A stretch of DNA of 46,396 nucleotides, taken from positions 1-46,396 of the forward strand of contig PLDF01000167.1 in NCBI GenBank assembly GCA_003135055.1. The letters run 5' to 3'. Every line of letters begins with the position of its first letter. The stretch's first letter is position 1. Both the position numbers and the translations under genes were made by a program. The notes below the pieces were generated by a model. The model searched no databases. It saw only the letters and a list, made by a program, of their open reading frames with translations, and was not told the origin of the DNA. This document shows positions 35,465 to 43,086 of the stretch, piece after piece. Origin of the DNA: Bryobacterales bacterium (GTDB lineage: Bacteria; Acidobacteriota; Terriglobia; Bryobacterales; Bryobacteraceae).

Positions 35465-35646
35465 TGAGCCAGACGGCGAAGCAGCTCGGGGTGCTGCTCT
35501 ACAAACTCGTCGACAGCCCCGAGAAATGGCGACGGCCGCGACGATGGAGCCGAACCCTTACGCTTCAGGAACTCAACGAAAAGTATTACGGATTCCTGCT
35601 GCTCGGGCGTCAATGAAGCGATCGCTTCCGCAATGTCGGCGGCCAT
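35461..35646 (-). CDS. Small antitoxin-like protein
   Basis: 61 residues: ADIAEAIASLTPEQQESVIL, FVEFLKRKG, then SPFLGAVDEFVEQHPELLRR ending LAQ. The N-terminal helix pair and the C-terminal EF-x-EHPELLRRLAQ tail are typical of short antitoxins that precede Doc/Fic-like toxins in Acidobacteria and Cyanobacteria. Here it overlaps the decayed doc gene by GTGA. The start is ATG 35646; the longer upstream frame is antisense to the PemK remnant. It appears intact although its toxin is dead. Confidence 0.7.
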   Translation of the reverse strand: MAADIAEAIASLTPEQQESVILFVEFLKRKGSAPSSRPSPFLGAVDEFVEQHPELLRRLAQ

Positions 35647-36087
35647 GGCTACCTTCCCTTCGCAGTATATCCCGGCGAAGTGTGGCCTGAGTTGCCAACG
35701 GAAATCGCCGGCGGCAAAAAAGATTCTAACGGGCGCGCTTAGGTTTGGCTCCCCGGAAACCTGGGCCGATCTTGTTCCGCGATCGGGATCGGAGCAGACG
35801 GGCCGGCGTCCCGTAATCGTGATGTCCCACGACGGCTTCAACCAAACTGCTGGGTGGACGTCGATCATTGTGGTCCCAATCTCAACGTCCTCATCTCAAG
35901 GCAAGCGCGGACCCACCGTCATTGAGCTTGCGGGCGGGACTGCCGGTCTGCAGAAGACCGGCTTTGCCGTGTGTCATCAGGTGACTACGCTGGACCGCGC
36001 CAAACTAACCAGGAGAGCGGCAGCCTCCCTTCCGAGTCCCTGCGTGAAGTCGAGGAGGGGCTGAAGGCCGCGATGGATCTCGATTGA
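35645..36087 (+). pseudogene. Frameshifted PemK/MazF-type toxin remnant
   Basis: TWADLVPRSGSEQTGRRPVI, VMSHDGFNQTAGWTSIIVVP, then KTGFAVCHQVTTLDRAKLTR are the PemK/MazF endoribonuclease core. After LTR the frame is lost; the family C-terminus SGSLPSESLREVEEGLKAAM, ending DLD, lies in another frame finishing at TGA 36085. One base missing near 36018 (AGAGCGG for AGAAGCGG) would explain it. The N-terminus before TWADL is unlike the family (no M-x-RGD-V start) and runs into the divergent antitoxin start, so the 5' end is also damaged. No cognate antitoxin is visible. Confidence 0.7.
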
Positions 36088-36349
36088 CCGTCTCTCAGTC
36101 GAGTTAGGAGCTGTTCGACGTGGCAGCAAGTGAAGATGGCGTTTGATGAGCTCTTGGAAAGAGGGTGACGGACCTCGGCCTCGCTCGGCCAAGGGCCTTT
36201 GCCTTACCGAAGCTCGGAGCCCGAATTCTCCGGACGGCAAATTGCGCCAACGGCCGCTCTCTTAGCGCGCCCGGCGGCAACCGCTGCCAGCCGAATGCCG
36301 TTGCAGCGCGGCCACTCATAGGTATAGACTCCAAGAACCGAGACAATTT
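36088..36349. other. Intergenic region before the VPS10/BNR gene
   Basis: No gene seen. The last 40 bases are AT-richer and carry GGTATAGACT (36321-36330) as a possible -10 region, with no convincing -35. Confidence 0.4.
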
Positions 36350-39300
36350 ATGCAACGTGCCCCCCTTACCTGCCACAAGGATTTCCGGCCACTCGCCTGG
36401 CGCTGTTCGTTGGCCTTGTTTTTTCTAGCCGCCCCTGCGTTCGCGCAGCGCGGAGGACGTGGCGCCCCCGCGCTCCCGCAAGATCTCGCCTTCCGATTCA
36501 TGGGACCGGCTGTGGGCAATCGCATTGCCTCCGCCGCCGGCGTCCCCAGCGACCCCACCGTCTACTATGCCGGCGCGGCTTCCGGCGGCGTCTGGAAATC
36601 CACCGACAGCGGACGCACCTGGGCGCCGATTTTCGATAGCCAGCCCGTGCAGGCCATCGGCGCGCTGGCCGTTTCCACCTCGGACCCCAAACAGGTCTGG
36701 GCCGGCACCGGGGAAGCCTGGGCGATCCGCGACAGCGACATGATGGGCAACGGCATCTACAAATCTATGGACGCCGGCGCCACCTGGCAGCACATGGGCC
36801 TTGATGAGACCGGGCGCATCGGCCGCGTCATTGTCCATCCCACCAACCCCAATATCGTGTACGTCTGCGCGCTCGGCCGCACCACCGGCCCGCAGGAAGA
36901 GCGCGGCGTCTTCAAAACCACCGATGGCGGCCAGAACTGGACCCGCTCCCTTTTCGCCGACGCCAACACCGGCTGCTCCGGCTTGAACATCGACGCCAAC
37001 GATCCGAACACGCTCTTCGCCGGCATGTGGCAGGTGGAAATGCACACCTACGGAATGTTCAGCGGCGGCCCCGCCAGCGCCCCGTACGTCACTCATGACG
37101 CCGGCGCGCACTGGGCCAAAATCGAAGGCCACGGCCTGCCCAAATCTCCCGTTGGGAAGATCGACATCGCCCCCGCGCCATCCAATTCCAAGCGCGTCTA
37201 CGCGCTGATCCAGACCGCCGACCAAGGCTCCCTCTGGCGCTCCGACGATGGCGGCGTCAACTGGACCAACGGAAGCTGGCAGCGCGAGCTCATCGGCCGC
37301 GCCGGCTATTACCTCAAGCTCGCGGTCAACCCCAAGAATCCCGATGAGCTCTTCGTCGCCAACAGCAGCTTCTGGATGTCCAAGGACGGCGGCAAGAGCT
37401 TCACCACACTCGGATGGGGCGGCGACACTCATGATATCTGGATCGATCCGGGCGACCCCAACCGCATCGTGATGACTCACGACGGCGGCATGTTCATGAC
37501 CACCGACCACGGTACGACGTCAAACCGCGTCACTCTGCCCATCGGCCAGATGTATCACGTGGCCGTGGATAACGACGTGCCTTACAAGATCTATGGCAAC
37601 ATGCAGGACGACGGCACCATGCGCGGCCTCAGCACGGTGCAGGAGGCCGGAGCCAACGTGCCCGGACAGAATGCGGCCGGGCGCGGCGGACGCGGCGGCG
37701 GCGGTGGCTTCGGGGGGGGCGGACGCGGGGGCGGCGGCGCTACCGGAACTTGGGAACACAATCTGGGCGGCTGCGAATCCGGCTTTACGTTGCCCGATTT
37801 GACTAATACCGATATCGTTTGGGCCTCCTGCTATGCCAATGAAGTGACTCGTTACGACGCTAAGACCAAAGTGGCTCGCTCCGTCAGCCCGTGGCTGCAC
37901 ACGCTCGATTCCGAACCGAACAAGGCCAAGTACCGTTGTCACTGGACGTCGCCGCTGGCCGTCGATCCGTTCGACCACAACGCCGTCTACTATGGCTGCC
38001 AGGTTATCTTTCGCACCACCAGCGCCGGTCAAGCCTGGACGGTGATCAGCGAAGACCTTTCCACGCGCGATCCGAAGTATGTCGTCTCATCCGGCGGCAT
38101 TGTAGGCGATAACCTGGGGCAATTCTACGGCGAGGTGGTCTTTGCCATCGCACCGTCCGAGCTTCAACGGGGCTTGGTGTGGGCCGGCACCAATGACGGC
38201 AAGGTCTGGTATACGCGCGACTCACTGGCTTCCGCGCCGCACTGGACGGACGTCACCAAGAATATCCCCAACCTGCCTCCCATGGGAGTGATTGCCAAGA
38301 TTGAGCCGTCGCATTTCGACGCGGCAACGGCGTACGTCTGCGTGGATTTCCACCTGGCGGATAACCGCGATCCATGGGTCTACAAGACCGCCGATTTCGG
38401 CAAGACCTGGACGAAAATCAGCGGCGATCTGCCCACGCACGGTCCACTGACTTACGCGCGCGTGATTGCCGAGAACCCGAACAAGAAGGGGATGCTCTTC
38501 GTCGGTACCGGCAATGCGCTTTATTACACGCTCAACGACGGCCAGACATGGAAACAGTTGAACGAGGGACTGCCCGCCGCGCCCGTCTCCTGGGTGGTAG
38601 TTCAGAAAGCGGCGCATGACGTGGTGGTTTCCACTTACGGCCGCGGCTTCTATATCATGGACGACATCACGCCGCTCGAACAGGGCGCGATGGAGAGTTC
38701 GTTTACCGATTCCGTCGCGCTGGTGGCGCCGCGCGCCGCGTTCCGCGAACCCCGCGGCGGCCGCGCGCAGATCAGCTTCAAGTTAGCCGCCGCGCCGAAG
38801 AGCCCGATCGAATTCGAAGTGACCGATTCCAAGGGCGCGCTGGTGGCGAAACTGCCTCCAGTCACGGGTCATGCCGGCCTGAACCGCATCGCGTGGGACA
38901 TGCGCTATCCGCCGCCGCGGCTGGTGGCGCTTCGCACTACTCCGCCCGAGAATCCGCACATTTGGGAAGAGCCGCGGTTCCAGGGACAGGACACTCGGCC
39001 GGTCTTGCATTGGGGCATCGCCCAGGCAGAGAGCGGCCCATTCGCCGCGCCCGGCGATTACGCCGTCAAGATGACCGTGGACGGCCAAACTTTATCGAAG
39101 CCGCTGCATATCGCGCTGCCACCCGATGCGCACGGCAGCGACGCCGACATCCAGGCTTCCGTGAAGCTTCAATTGAAGGTGCGCGAAGATATCGGCGCCG
39201 TGTCGGATATGACTAACCAGTTGGAATGGATGCGCCGGCAAATCGAGGATCAGTCCAAGACCGCGCAGGGAAAAGCCGATCTGCTGAAGGGCATGGACGC

Positions 39301-39673
39301 GATCGACAAAAAGATGAAGGCGGTGGAGCTGAAGTTAGTCACCGAATCCGAGATGTTGAGCGACGACAAGTATTTCCCCGAGCAAGACAAGCTCTATCTC
39401 ACTTTGATCTGGCTGAACGGCGAGATCGGCGGAGGCGGCGGCGACGTGGCAGGCACTGGCGATTACGGCGCCACCGAGACCGATACGGCACTGGTGCTCG
39501 ATCTGGAGCGGCAACTGCAGACGGTGCAGACGGAATACAAGAGTCTGATGAGTAAGGATATCCCGGCTTACAACCAGACTGTTACGGGCACCGGCGTGGC
39601 TCCGCTGAAGACTACCGGCGCTCCGCCCGCTCCGGTGCGGACGGGCGGCCGTGGCGGGGGAGACGGGAACTAG
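36350..39673 (+). CDS. Secreted VPS10/BNR-repeat propeller protein
   Basis: 1107 residues with a signal peptide ending at AFAQ. The first 700 residues hold repeated BNR/Asp-box motifs: SGGVWKSTDSGRTWAPI, GNGIYKSMDAGATWQHM, GVFKTTDGGQNWTRS, SLWRSDDGGVNWTN, WMSKDGGKSFTTLG and PWVYKTADFGKTWTKI, a sortilin/VPS10-like beta-propeller. There is a Gly-rich loop at about 445-465 (GRGGRGGGGGFGGGGRGGGG). The C-terminal third is a beta-sandwich (about 790-920) followed by a helical bundle (about 945-1050). Proteins of this type in Acidobacteria are annotated as glycosyl hydrolases or sialidase-like, but no catalytic set is evident; protein or glycan binding is as likely. Confidence 0.88.
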   Translation: MQRAPLTCHKDFRPLAWRCSLALFFLAAPAFAQRGGRGAPALPQDLAFRFMGPAVGNRIASAAGVPSDPTVYYAGAASGGVWKSTDSGRTWAPIFDSQPVQAIGALAVSTSDPKQVWAGTGEAWAIRDSDMMGNGIYKSMDAGATWQHMGLDETGRIGRVIVHPTNPNIVYVCALGRTTGPQEERGVFKTTDGGQNWTRSLFADANTGCSGLNIDANDPNTLFAGMWQVEMHTYGMFSGGPASAPYVTHDAGAHWAKIEGHGLPKSPVGKIDIAPAPSNSKRVYALIQTADQGSLWRSDDGGVNWTNGSWQRELIGRAGYYLKLAVNPKNPDELFVANSSFWMSKDGGKSFTTLGWGGDTHDIWIDPGDPNRIVMTHDGGMFMTTDHGTTSNRVTLPIGQMYHVAVDNDVPYKIYGNMQDDGTMRGLSTVQEAGANVPGQNAAGRGGRGGGGGFGGGGRGGGGATGTWEHNLGGCESGFTLPDLTNTDIVWASCYANEVTRYDAKTKVARSVSPWLHTLDSEPNKAKYRCHWTSPLAVDPFDHNAVYYGCQVIFRTTSAGQAWTVISEDLSTRDPKYVVSSGGIVGDNLGQFYGEVVFAIAPSELQRGLVWAGTNDGKVWYTRDSLASAPHWTDVTKNIPNLPPMGVIAKIEPSHFDAATAYVCVDFHLADNRDPWVYKTADFGKTWTKISGDLPTHGPLTYARVIAENPNKKGMLFVGTGNALYYTLNDGQTWKQLNEGLPAAPVSWVVVQKAAHDVVVSTYGRGFYIMDDITPLEQGAMESSFTDSVALVAPRAAFREPRGGRAQISFKLAAAPKSPIEFEVTDSKGALVAKLPPVTGHAGLNRIAWDMRYPPPRLVALRTTPPENPHIWEEPRFQGQDTRPVLHWGIAQAESGPFAAPGDYAVKMTVDGQTLSKPLHIALPPDAHGSDADIQASVKLQLKVREDIGAVSDMTNQLEWMRRQIEDQSKTAQGKADLLKGMDAIDKKMKAVELKLVTESEMLSDDKYFPEQDKLYLTLIWLNGEIGGGGGDVAGTGDYGATETDTALVLDLERQLQTVQTEYKSLMSKDIPAYNQTVTGTGVAPLKTTGAPPAPVRTGGRGGGDGN

Positions 39674-39680
39674 GTCCGGC

Positions 39681-39947
39681 GGTAACACCGGCGGTCTCGC
39701 CGCCGGTACTTCAACCCCAGTCTGAAATCGTGCCCGATATAATGCAGGTTGGGAATAACCGGCTCTCAACGGTCAAGAGCAGGTGGACCTGCTTCGCCTG
39801 CCGGATACCTGTGCGGAACTCCATTTACGACCACTGGCTCTCACGTTCCTCGACCTCTCCCACGTCATCCGGACTTGGGTACAAGCCCGCGAGTAAAGGC
39901 CCAACCGGCGCGCGCAAGACACCGGCGGCGAGACCGCCGGCGTTACC
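39681..39947. repeat. 27-bp inverted repeat pair flanking 213 bases
   Basis: The left copy at 39681-39707 reads GGTAAC-A-CCGGCGG-TCTCG-CCGCCGGT; the right copy at 39921-39947 is its reverse complement with one difference. Each copy is itself a hairpin. The right copy lies inside the 3' part of the zinc-ribbon gene and encodes part of its C-terminus (NAGGLAAGV). The interior 213 bases hold the end of that gene and a TATAAT at 39738 without a clear -35. Confidence 0.7.
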
Positions 39948-40193
39948 CAGCAACTCACTCACCACCCGCAGAGCCTCTCCCGCCGGCGTCCGCTGCGCCT
40001 CCTGGGCCTGCATCGCCAGCTCAAGCGCCTGTTCGAATTGCCCGGCGCCCATCGCCGCCCGGGCCGCCGCCCGCCATCTCCAGGATTTCACCGCGAGAAT
40101 CATCAGGGGTTCCAGGTCCGCGCCGCACCGCGAGCACACCCGGGCGCCGCGGAACCGCGCCAGGCAAACCGGACAGCGGCCCGCCTCGGTCAA
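39825..40193 (-). CDS. Zinc-ribbon protein of the chaperone operon
   Basis: 122 residues. A four-Cys zinc ribbon CPVCLARFRGARVCSRCG (C8, C11, C22, C25 by count) is followed by a helical pair WRAAARAAMGAGQFEQALEL and AMQAQEAQ resembling one TPR. The C-terminal 40 residues are Gly/Ala/Pro-rich and partly encoded by a dispersed palindrome. The start ATG overlaps the Hsp70 stop (ATGA at 40193-40190), so it is the last cistron of the operon. Zinc ribbons in DnaJ bind client protein; here the ribbon is separate from the J-like domain, which suggests a split-up co-chaperone. Confidence 0.8.
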   Translation of the reverse strand: MTEAGRCPVCLARFRGARVCSRCGADLEPLMILAVKSWRWRAAARAAMGAGQFEQALELAMQAQEAQRTPAGEALRVVSELLGNAGGLAAGVLRAPVGPLLAGLYPSPDDVGEVEERESQWS

Positions 40194-42010
40194 TTAGCCC
40201 GGCCTTCCATGAAGAACAACAGCTCCTTCAGCGCCCGCGAAGCTTCAGCCAGCGCCGGCGCATCCCCGGATTCGATCGCCGTCCCAATGCGCTCATGCAG
40301 GTCGATGGCTTCTTCGCGATCGTCCTGGTGCATCCTGTCGAGCAGTTTGCGCGACCTTTCCACCAGGTCCGCCGCCTCCGGCTCGCCCGGCAAAGAAGCC
40401 GCGGCGGCAAATTCCCCTTCGATAACTCCCTCTTCCGCCTCAATCTCTTCGTAGTCGTCTTCGCTCTCGTCGACTCTCTCGCTGCGCGATTCAAAAAGTT
40501 CCTGACTGCGCTTCCGGGCGGCCGCAATCTCCTCGGGACTCTTCGCCGCCAGCGCGTTGGCAATGGTAATCTGTTTCGATTTGCCGGTACGCTTTTCCAC
40601 GGCCGCGACTTCCAGAATGCCATCCAGGTCGAGACGCATCCGGCAGAGGATTTCGTTGGGGCCGGGCAGGCCGTTCAAGCCCTCGATGCGAAAGTCTCCG
40701 ACCAAAATGTTCTTGAGCGCGTCGTCGTCTTCCCCCTGATAGATATGCAGATCGACTTCCGTCTGAAAAGGATAGCTGGTCACGTACTGCTCGGTGCGCG
40801 TCAGCGGCAGCGGCGTGTTCCGCCGGATGATCGGCTTATAACAGTGCGGATACGGGACGCCGCCGCGCTCCCCCAGAAACGAAATGCCAAAGGAATACGG
40901 CGACACATCCACCAGTACGCGTCCTACGCCATGCCCCGATAAGCGCGACGCCAGCACCCCCGCGCCCAGCGCCACGCAAAGGTCGGGATGCACGTCTCCG
41001 CGCGGCTCGAGACCGATGCGGTCGGCCAGCAAATTGAACACCAGCGGCGTCCTGACCGAGCCTCCAACCAGCAGAACCGCATCCATGTCGCCTGGCCCCT
41101 TGCCCGAATCCTGCAGCGCCTTCGACACGCTGTCGAGCGTCGATTCCACCAGCGGGCGGATCATCTCTTCATATTCGAGGCGCGAAACCTCCATCTCAAG
41201 ATGCAGCGGCTTGCCGCTAACCTCGATCAGCGCATCTTCCCGAATGGCGACGTAGGGCTCAAAGCTCAGCTTCTTCTTGGCCTCTTCCGCGACCCAACGG
41301 AGCCGCGCGTGCGCGGCCGGATACCCTTTGCGCAGATCGACGCCATGCCGCTTCTGAAACTCGTCCATCAGGCGCGCGGCCAGAAGGTCGTCGAAATCGT
41401 CTCCGCCCAGGCGATTGTTGCCGTGGCTTGCGAGCACCTCCGTGACATCGCCCTCCACCGTCACCACCGACACATCGAAAGTGCCGCCGCCCAAGTCGTA
41501 GATGAGCGCGGTGTGGCGCGATCCGTCGCCGTAGCCGTACGCCAGGCTGGCGGCGGTGGGCTCATTCAAGATGCGCACTACTTCCAGACCGGCCAGCGCG
41601 CCGGCTTCCCGCGTGGCGCTTCGCTGGGCGTCGGAAAAGTAGGCCGGCACGGTGATGACGGCCTTCTGCGGCAGCTCGCCCAGCGACGCGCGCGCCCATT
41701 CCGCCAGCTCGCGCAGAATCAGCGCGGAAATCTCCGGCGGCGTGAAATTACGGCCGCCCACCATCACGGTTTCCGGGCTGCCCATGCGGCGCTTGATGCT
41801 TCGCACCGTGCGCTCGGGATACAGCGCCTGCTGGTTGCGCGCCGCCTCGCCCACCAACAATTCGCCGGAAGCGGAGAACCCCACGCAGGACGGCAATATT
41901 TGCCGGTCGGCCGGTCCCAGCACCTTGACCCGCCCGTCCACAAACGCGGCCACCTCGGAATTAGTGGTCCCTAAATCGATGCCTACTATTAGTTCACTTA
42001 GATCGCTCAT
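40190..42010 (-). CDS. Hsp70-family chaperone (DnaK-like paralogue)
   Basis: 606 residues. The ATPase domain is complete: IVGIDLGTTNSEVAAFVDGR near 8-27, VITVPAYFSDAQRSATREAG, VRILNEPTAASLAYGYGDG, ALIYDLGGGTFDVSVVTVEG and VLLVGGSVRTPLVFNLLADR. A substrate-binding beta domain follows (DVSPYSFGISFLGERG to LEVAAVEKRTGKSKQI), then a charged linker (SERVDESEDDYEEIEAEEG) and a helical lid. The linker before the beta domain reads GVGRVLVDVSPYSFG, unlike canonical DnaK (VLLLDVTPLSLG), and the length is slightly short, so this is an accessory Hsp70, not the housekeeping DnaK. Its start overlaps the GrpE-like gene by 17 bases. Confidence 0.94.
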   Translation of the reverse strand: MSDLSELIVGIDLGTTNSEVAAFVDGRVKVLGPADRQILPSCVGFSASGELLVGEAARNQQALYPERTVRSIKRRMGSPETVMVGGRNFTPPEISALILRELAEWARASLGELPQKAVITVPAYFSDAQRSATREAGALAGLEVVRILNEPTAASLAYGYGDGSRHTALIYDLGGGTFDVSVVTVEGDVTEVLASHGNNRLGGDDFDDLLAARLMDEFQKRHGVDLRKGYPAAHARLRWVAEEAKKKLSFEPYVAIREDALIEVSGKPLHLEMEVSRLEYEEMIRPLVESTLDSVSKALQDSGKGPGDMDAVLLVGGSVRTPLVFNLLADRIGLEPRGDVHPDLCVALGAGVLASRLSGHGVGRVLVDVSPYSFGISFLGERGGVPYPHCYKPIIRRNTPLPLTRTEQYVTSYPFQTEVDLHIYQGEDDDALKNILVGDFRIEGLNGLPGPNEILCRMRLDLDGILEVAAVEKRTGKSKQITIANALAAKSPEEIAAARKRSQELFESRSERVDESEDDYEEIEAEEGVIEGEFAAAASLPGEPEAADLVERSRKLLDRMHQDDREEAIDLHERIGTAIESGDAPALAEASRALKELLFFMEGRAN

Positions 42011-42776
42011 TTATGATTAGGTCGCTCGTTATTTTTTCCGCCGCAGGAGCGCGGGACACCTTGACCTGCGCCGGACGAAACACCTCGCCGTTCCATTCGT
42101 ATCCGCTGCGGTAGACTTCGAGAACCACGCCTTCGGGGAAGACGGACGATTCTTCGCTCTCGATCGCATTCATCCGCCGCGGATCGAACATCTCCCCTTC
42201 ACAGCGGATCTCCCGCGCCTGGAACTCGCCCAGCGTCTGATCGAGGCGCTCGACGCCCAACTCGTAGCCTCTGACTAATGCTTCGATAGTTTCCGCCGCA
42301 TTCCGGTCCGGCCGCGAAAACAAGCGTTTGAGCCAACCGGCCCCGGCGGCCTTTTGCGCTTCCACCTCACGCGCCCGCGCCGATTCGCGCCCGCGGCCCA
42401 GCCGGTCGCGCAAATCGATCAGCGCGCTCAGCGCCTCCCTGCGGCAACGGCGCTCGGCTTCGCGCTGCAGATTGCGCTCACGCTCCGCATGCGCGGCGCG
42501 GACTTCCTCCAGCATGCGGCTGGTCTGGGCTTCCAGCGTACGATTCAATTCCAGGAAGGCCCTGCCCTGCAGCTTGACCTCCTGCGTCAGAGCCGTCACG
42601 GCAGCCCACAAAGAATAGGAATCGCACCGGCGGTCCGCATCCGTATCCCCGGCGCCCGCGACGGCGGAAAGAATCTCGGGGTCGATTCCGGCGGGCGGCG
42701 CTTCATCGGCCCACACGGATTCGAGTAATTGCTCCAGGCGGCGCAAAATCTCGTCCCGTGTCATTTGCGCCGTCAT
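41994..42776 (-). CDS. GrpE-like nucleotide-exchange factor
   Basis: 260 residues. A long helical region (about 65-185, with RMLEEVRAAHAERERNLQRE typical of the GrpE coiled coil) leads to a C-terminal beta domain with the GrpE signature: CEGEMFDPRRMNAIESEESS, FPEGVVLEVYRSGYEWNGEV and FRPAQVKVSR. GrpE releases ADP from Hsp70; here the partner is the overlapping downstream Hsp70. It is longer than the usual ~190 residues because of an N-terminal helical extension (EILRRLEQLLESVWADEAPP). ATG 42776 overlaps the stop of a 9-codon minigene (ATGA); a second ATG lies four codons in. Confidence 0.88.
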   Translation of the reverse strand: MTAQMTRDEILRRLEQLLESVWADEAPPAGIDPEILSAVAGAGDTDADRRCDSYSLWAAVTALTQEVKLQGRAFLELNRTLEAQTSRMLEEVRAAHAERERNLQREAERRCRREALSALIDLRDRLGRGRESARAREVEAQKAAGAGWLKRLFSRPDRNAAETIEALVRGYELGVERLDQTLGEFQAREIRCEGEMFDPRRMNAIESEESSVFPEGVVLEVYRSGYEWNGEVFRPAQVKVSRAPAAEKITSDLIINERSK

Positions 42777-42802
42777 TTAGCCTTCATCGCTTGTGCCATC
42801 AT
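42773..42802 (-). CDS. Nine-codon minigene linking J-like and GrpE-like genes
   Basis: ATG ATG GCA CAA GCG ATG AAG GCT AAA TGA encodes MMAQAMKAK. Its ATG overlaps the stop of the J-like gene (ATGA at 42802-42799), and its own TGA overlaps the ATG of the GrpE-like gene (ATGA at 42776-42773). It arose from a 25-base tandem duplication: TGAAGGCCAAATGATGGCAC (from 42812) and TGAAGGCTAAATGACGGCGC (from 42787). The peptide may have no function of its own; its value may be to keep ribosomes coupled across the junction. Confidence 0.55.
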   Translation of the reverse strand: MMAQAMKAK

Positions 42803-43086
42803 TTGGCCTTCAACACCTCGCGCCAAGGCTGCGGGCCCGCGAACAGCCGCCGCGGCGCGCGGCCATCCAGCACAGACGCCAGCGGCGCGCCGGGGTCGGA
42901 AGCATGCAACATGGCCAAGGTGCGCTTGCGGGGGTCGCGCAGAGTTTCAAACGCGTTGCGAACCTTTTCGAATTCCTCGGGCGCCTGGTCCGGCGGGTAT
43001 TCCTTCACCTTGCGGAGATAGGCGGCACGGATCTCCTCTTCCCCGGCATTCGGGGAAACGCCTAACAATTCTCTCGGGTCCGTCAC
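42799..43086 (-). CDS. J-domain-like co-chaperone with PPD in place of HPD
   Basis: 95 residues. DPRELLGVSPNAGEEEIRAA and YLRKVKEYPPDQAPEEFEKV, then RNAFETLRDPRKRTLAML, reproduce helices I-IV of a J domain. The loop that should be HPD reads P31-P32-D33, so the His needed to stimulate Hsp70 ATPase in canonical J proteins is absent. The remaining 35 residues are short and basic, with no zinc or client-binding domain. The GTG start overlaps the upstream gene's stop (GTGA at 43086-43083). It probably docks on the Hsp70 of this operon; whether it activates it is uncertain. Similar YPPD/HPPE J-like proteins may form a distinct subfamily. Confidence 0.85.
   Translation of the reverse strand: MTDPRELLGVSPNAGEEEIRAAYLRKVKEYPPDQAPEEFEKVRNAFETLRDPRKRTLAMLHASDPGAPLASVLDGRAPRRLFAGPQPWREVLKAK

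Noticed and set aside
36425..37510. 361-codon minus-strand frame opposite the VPS10/BNR gene
   Set aside because: Gly/Ala/Val-rich shadow of the propeller repeats; the plus strand has signal peptide and Asp-box motifs.
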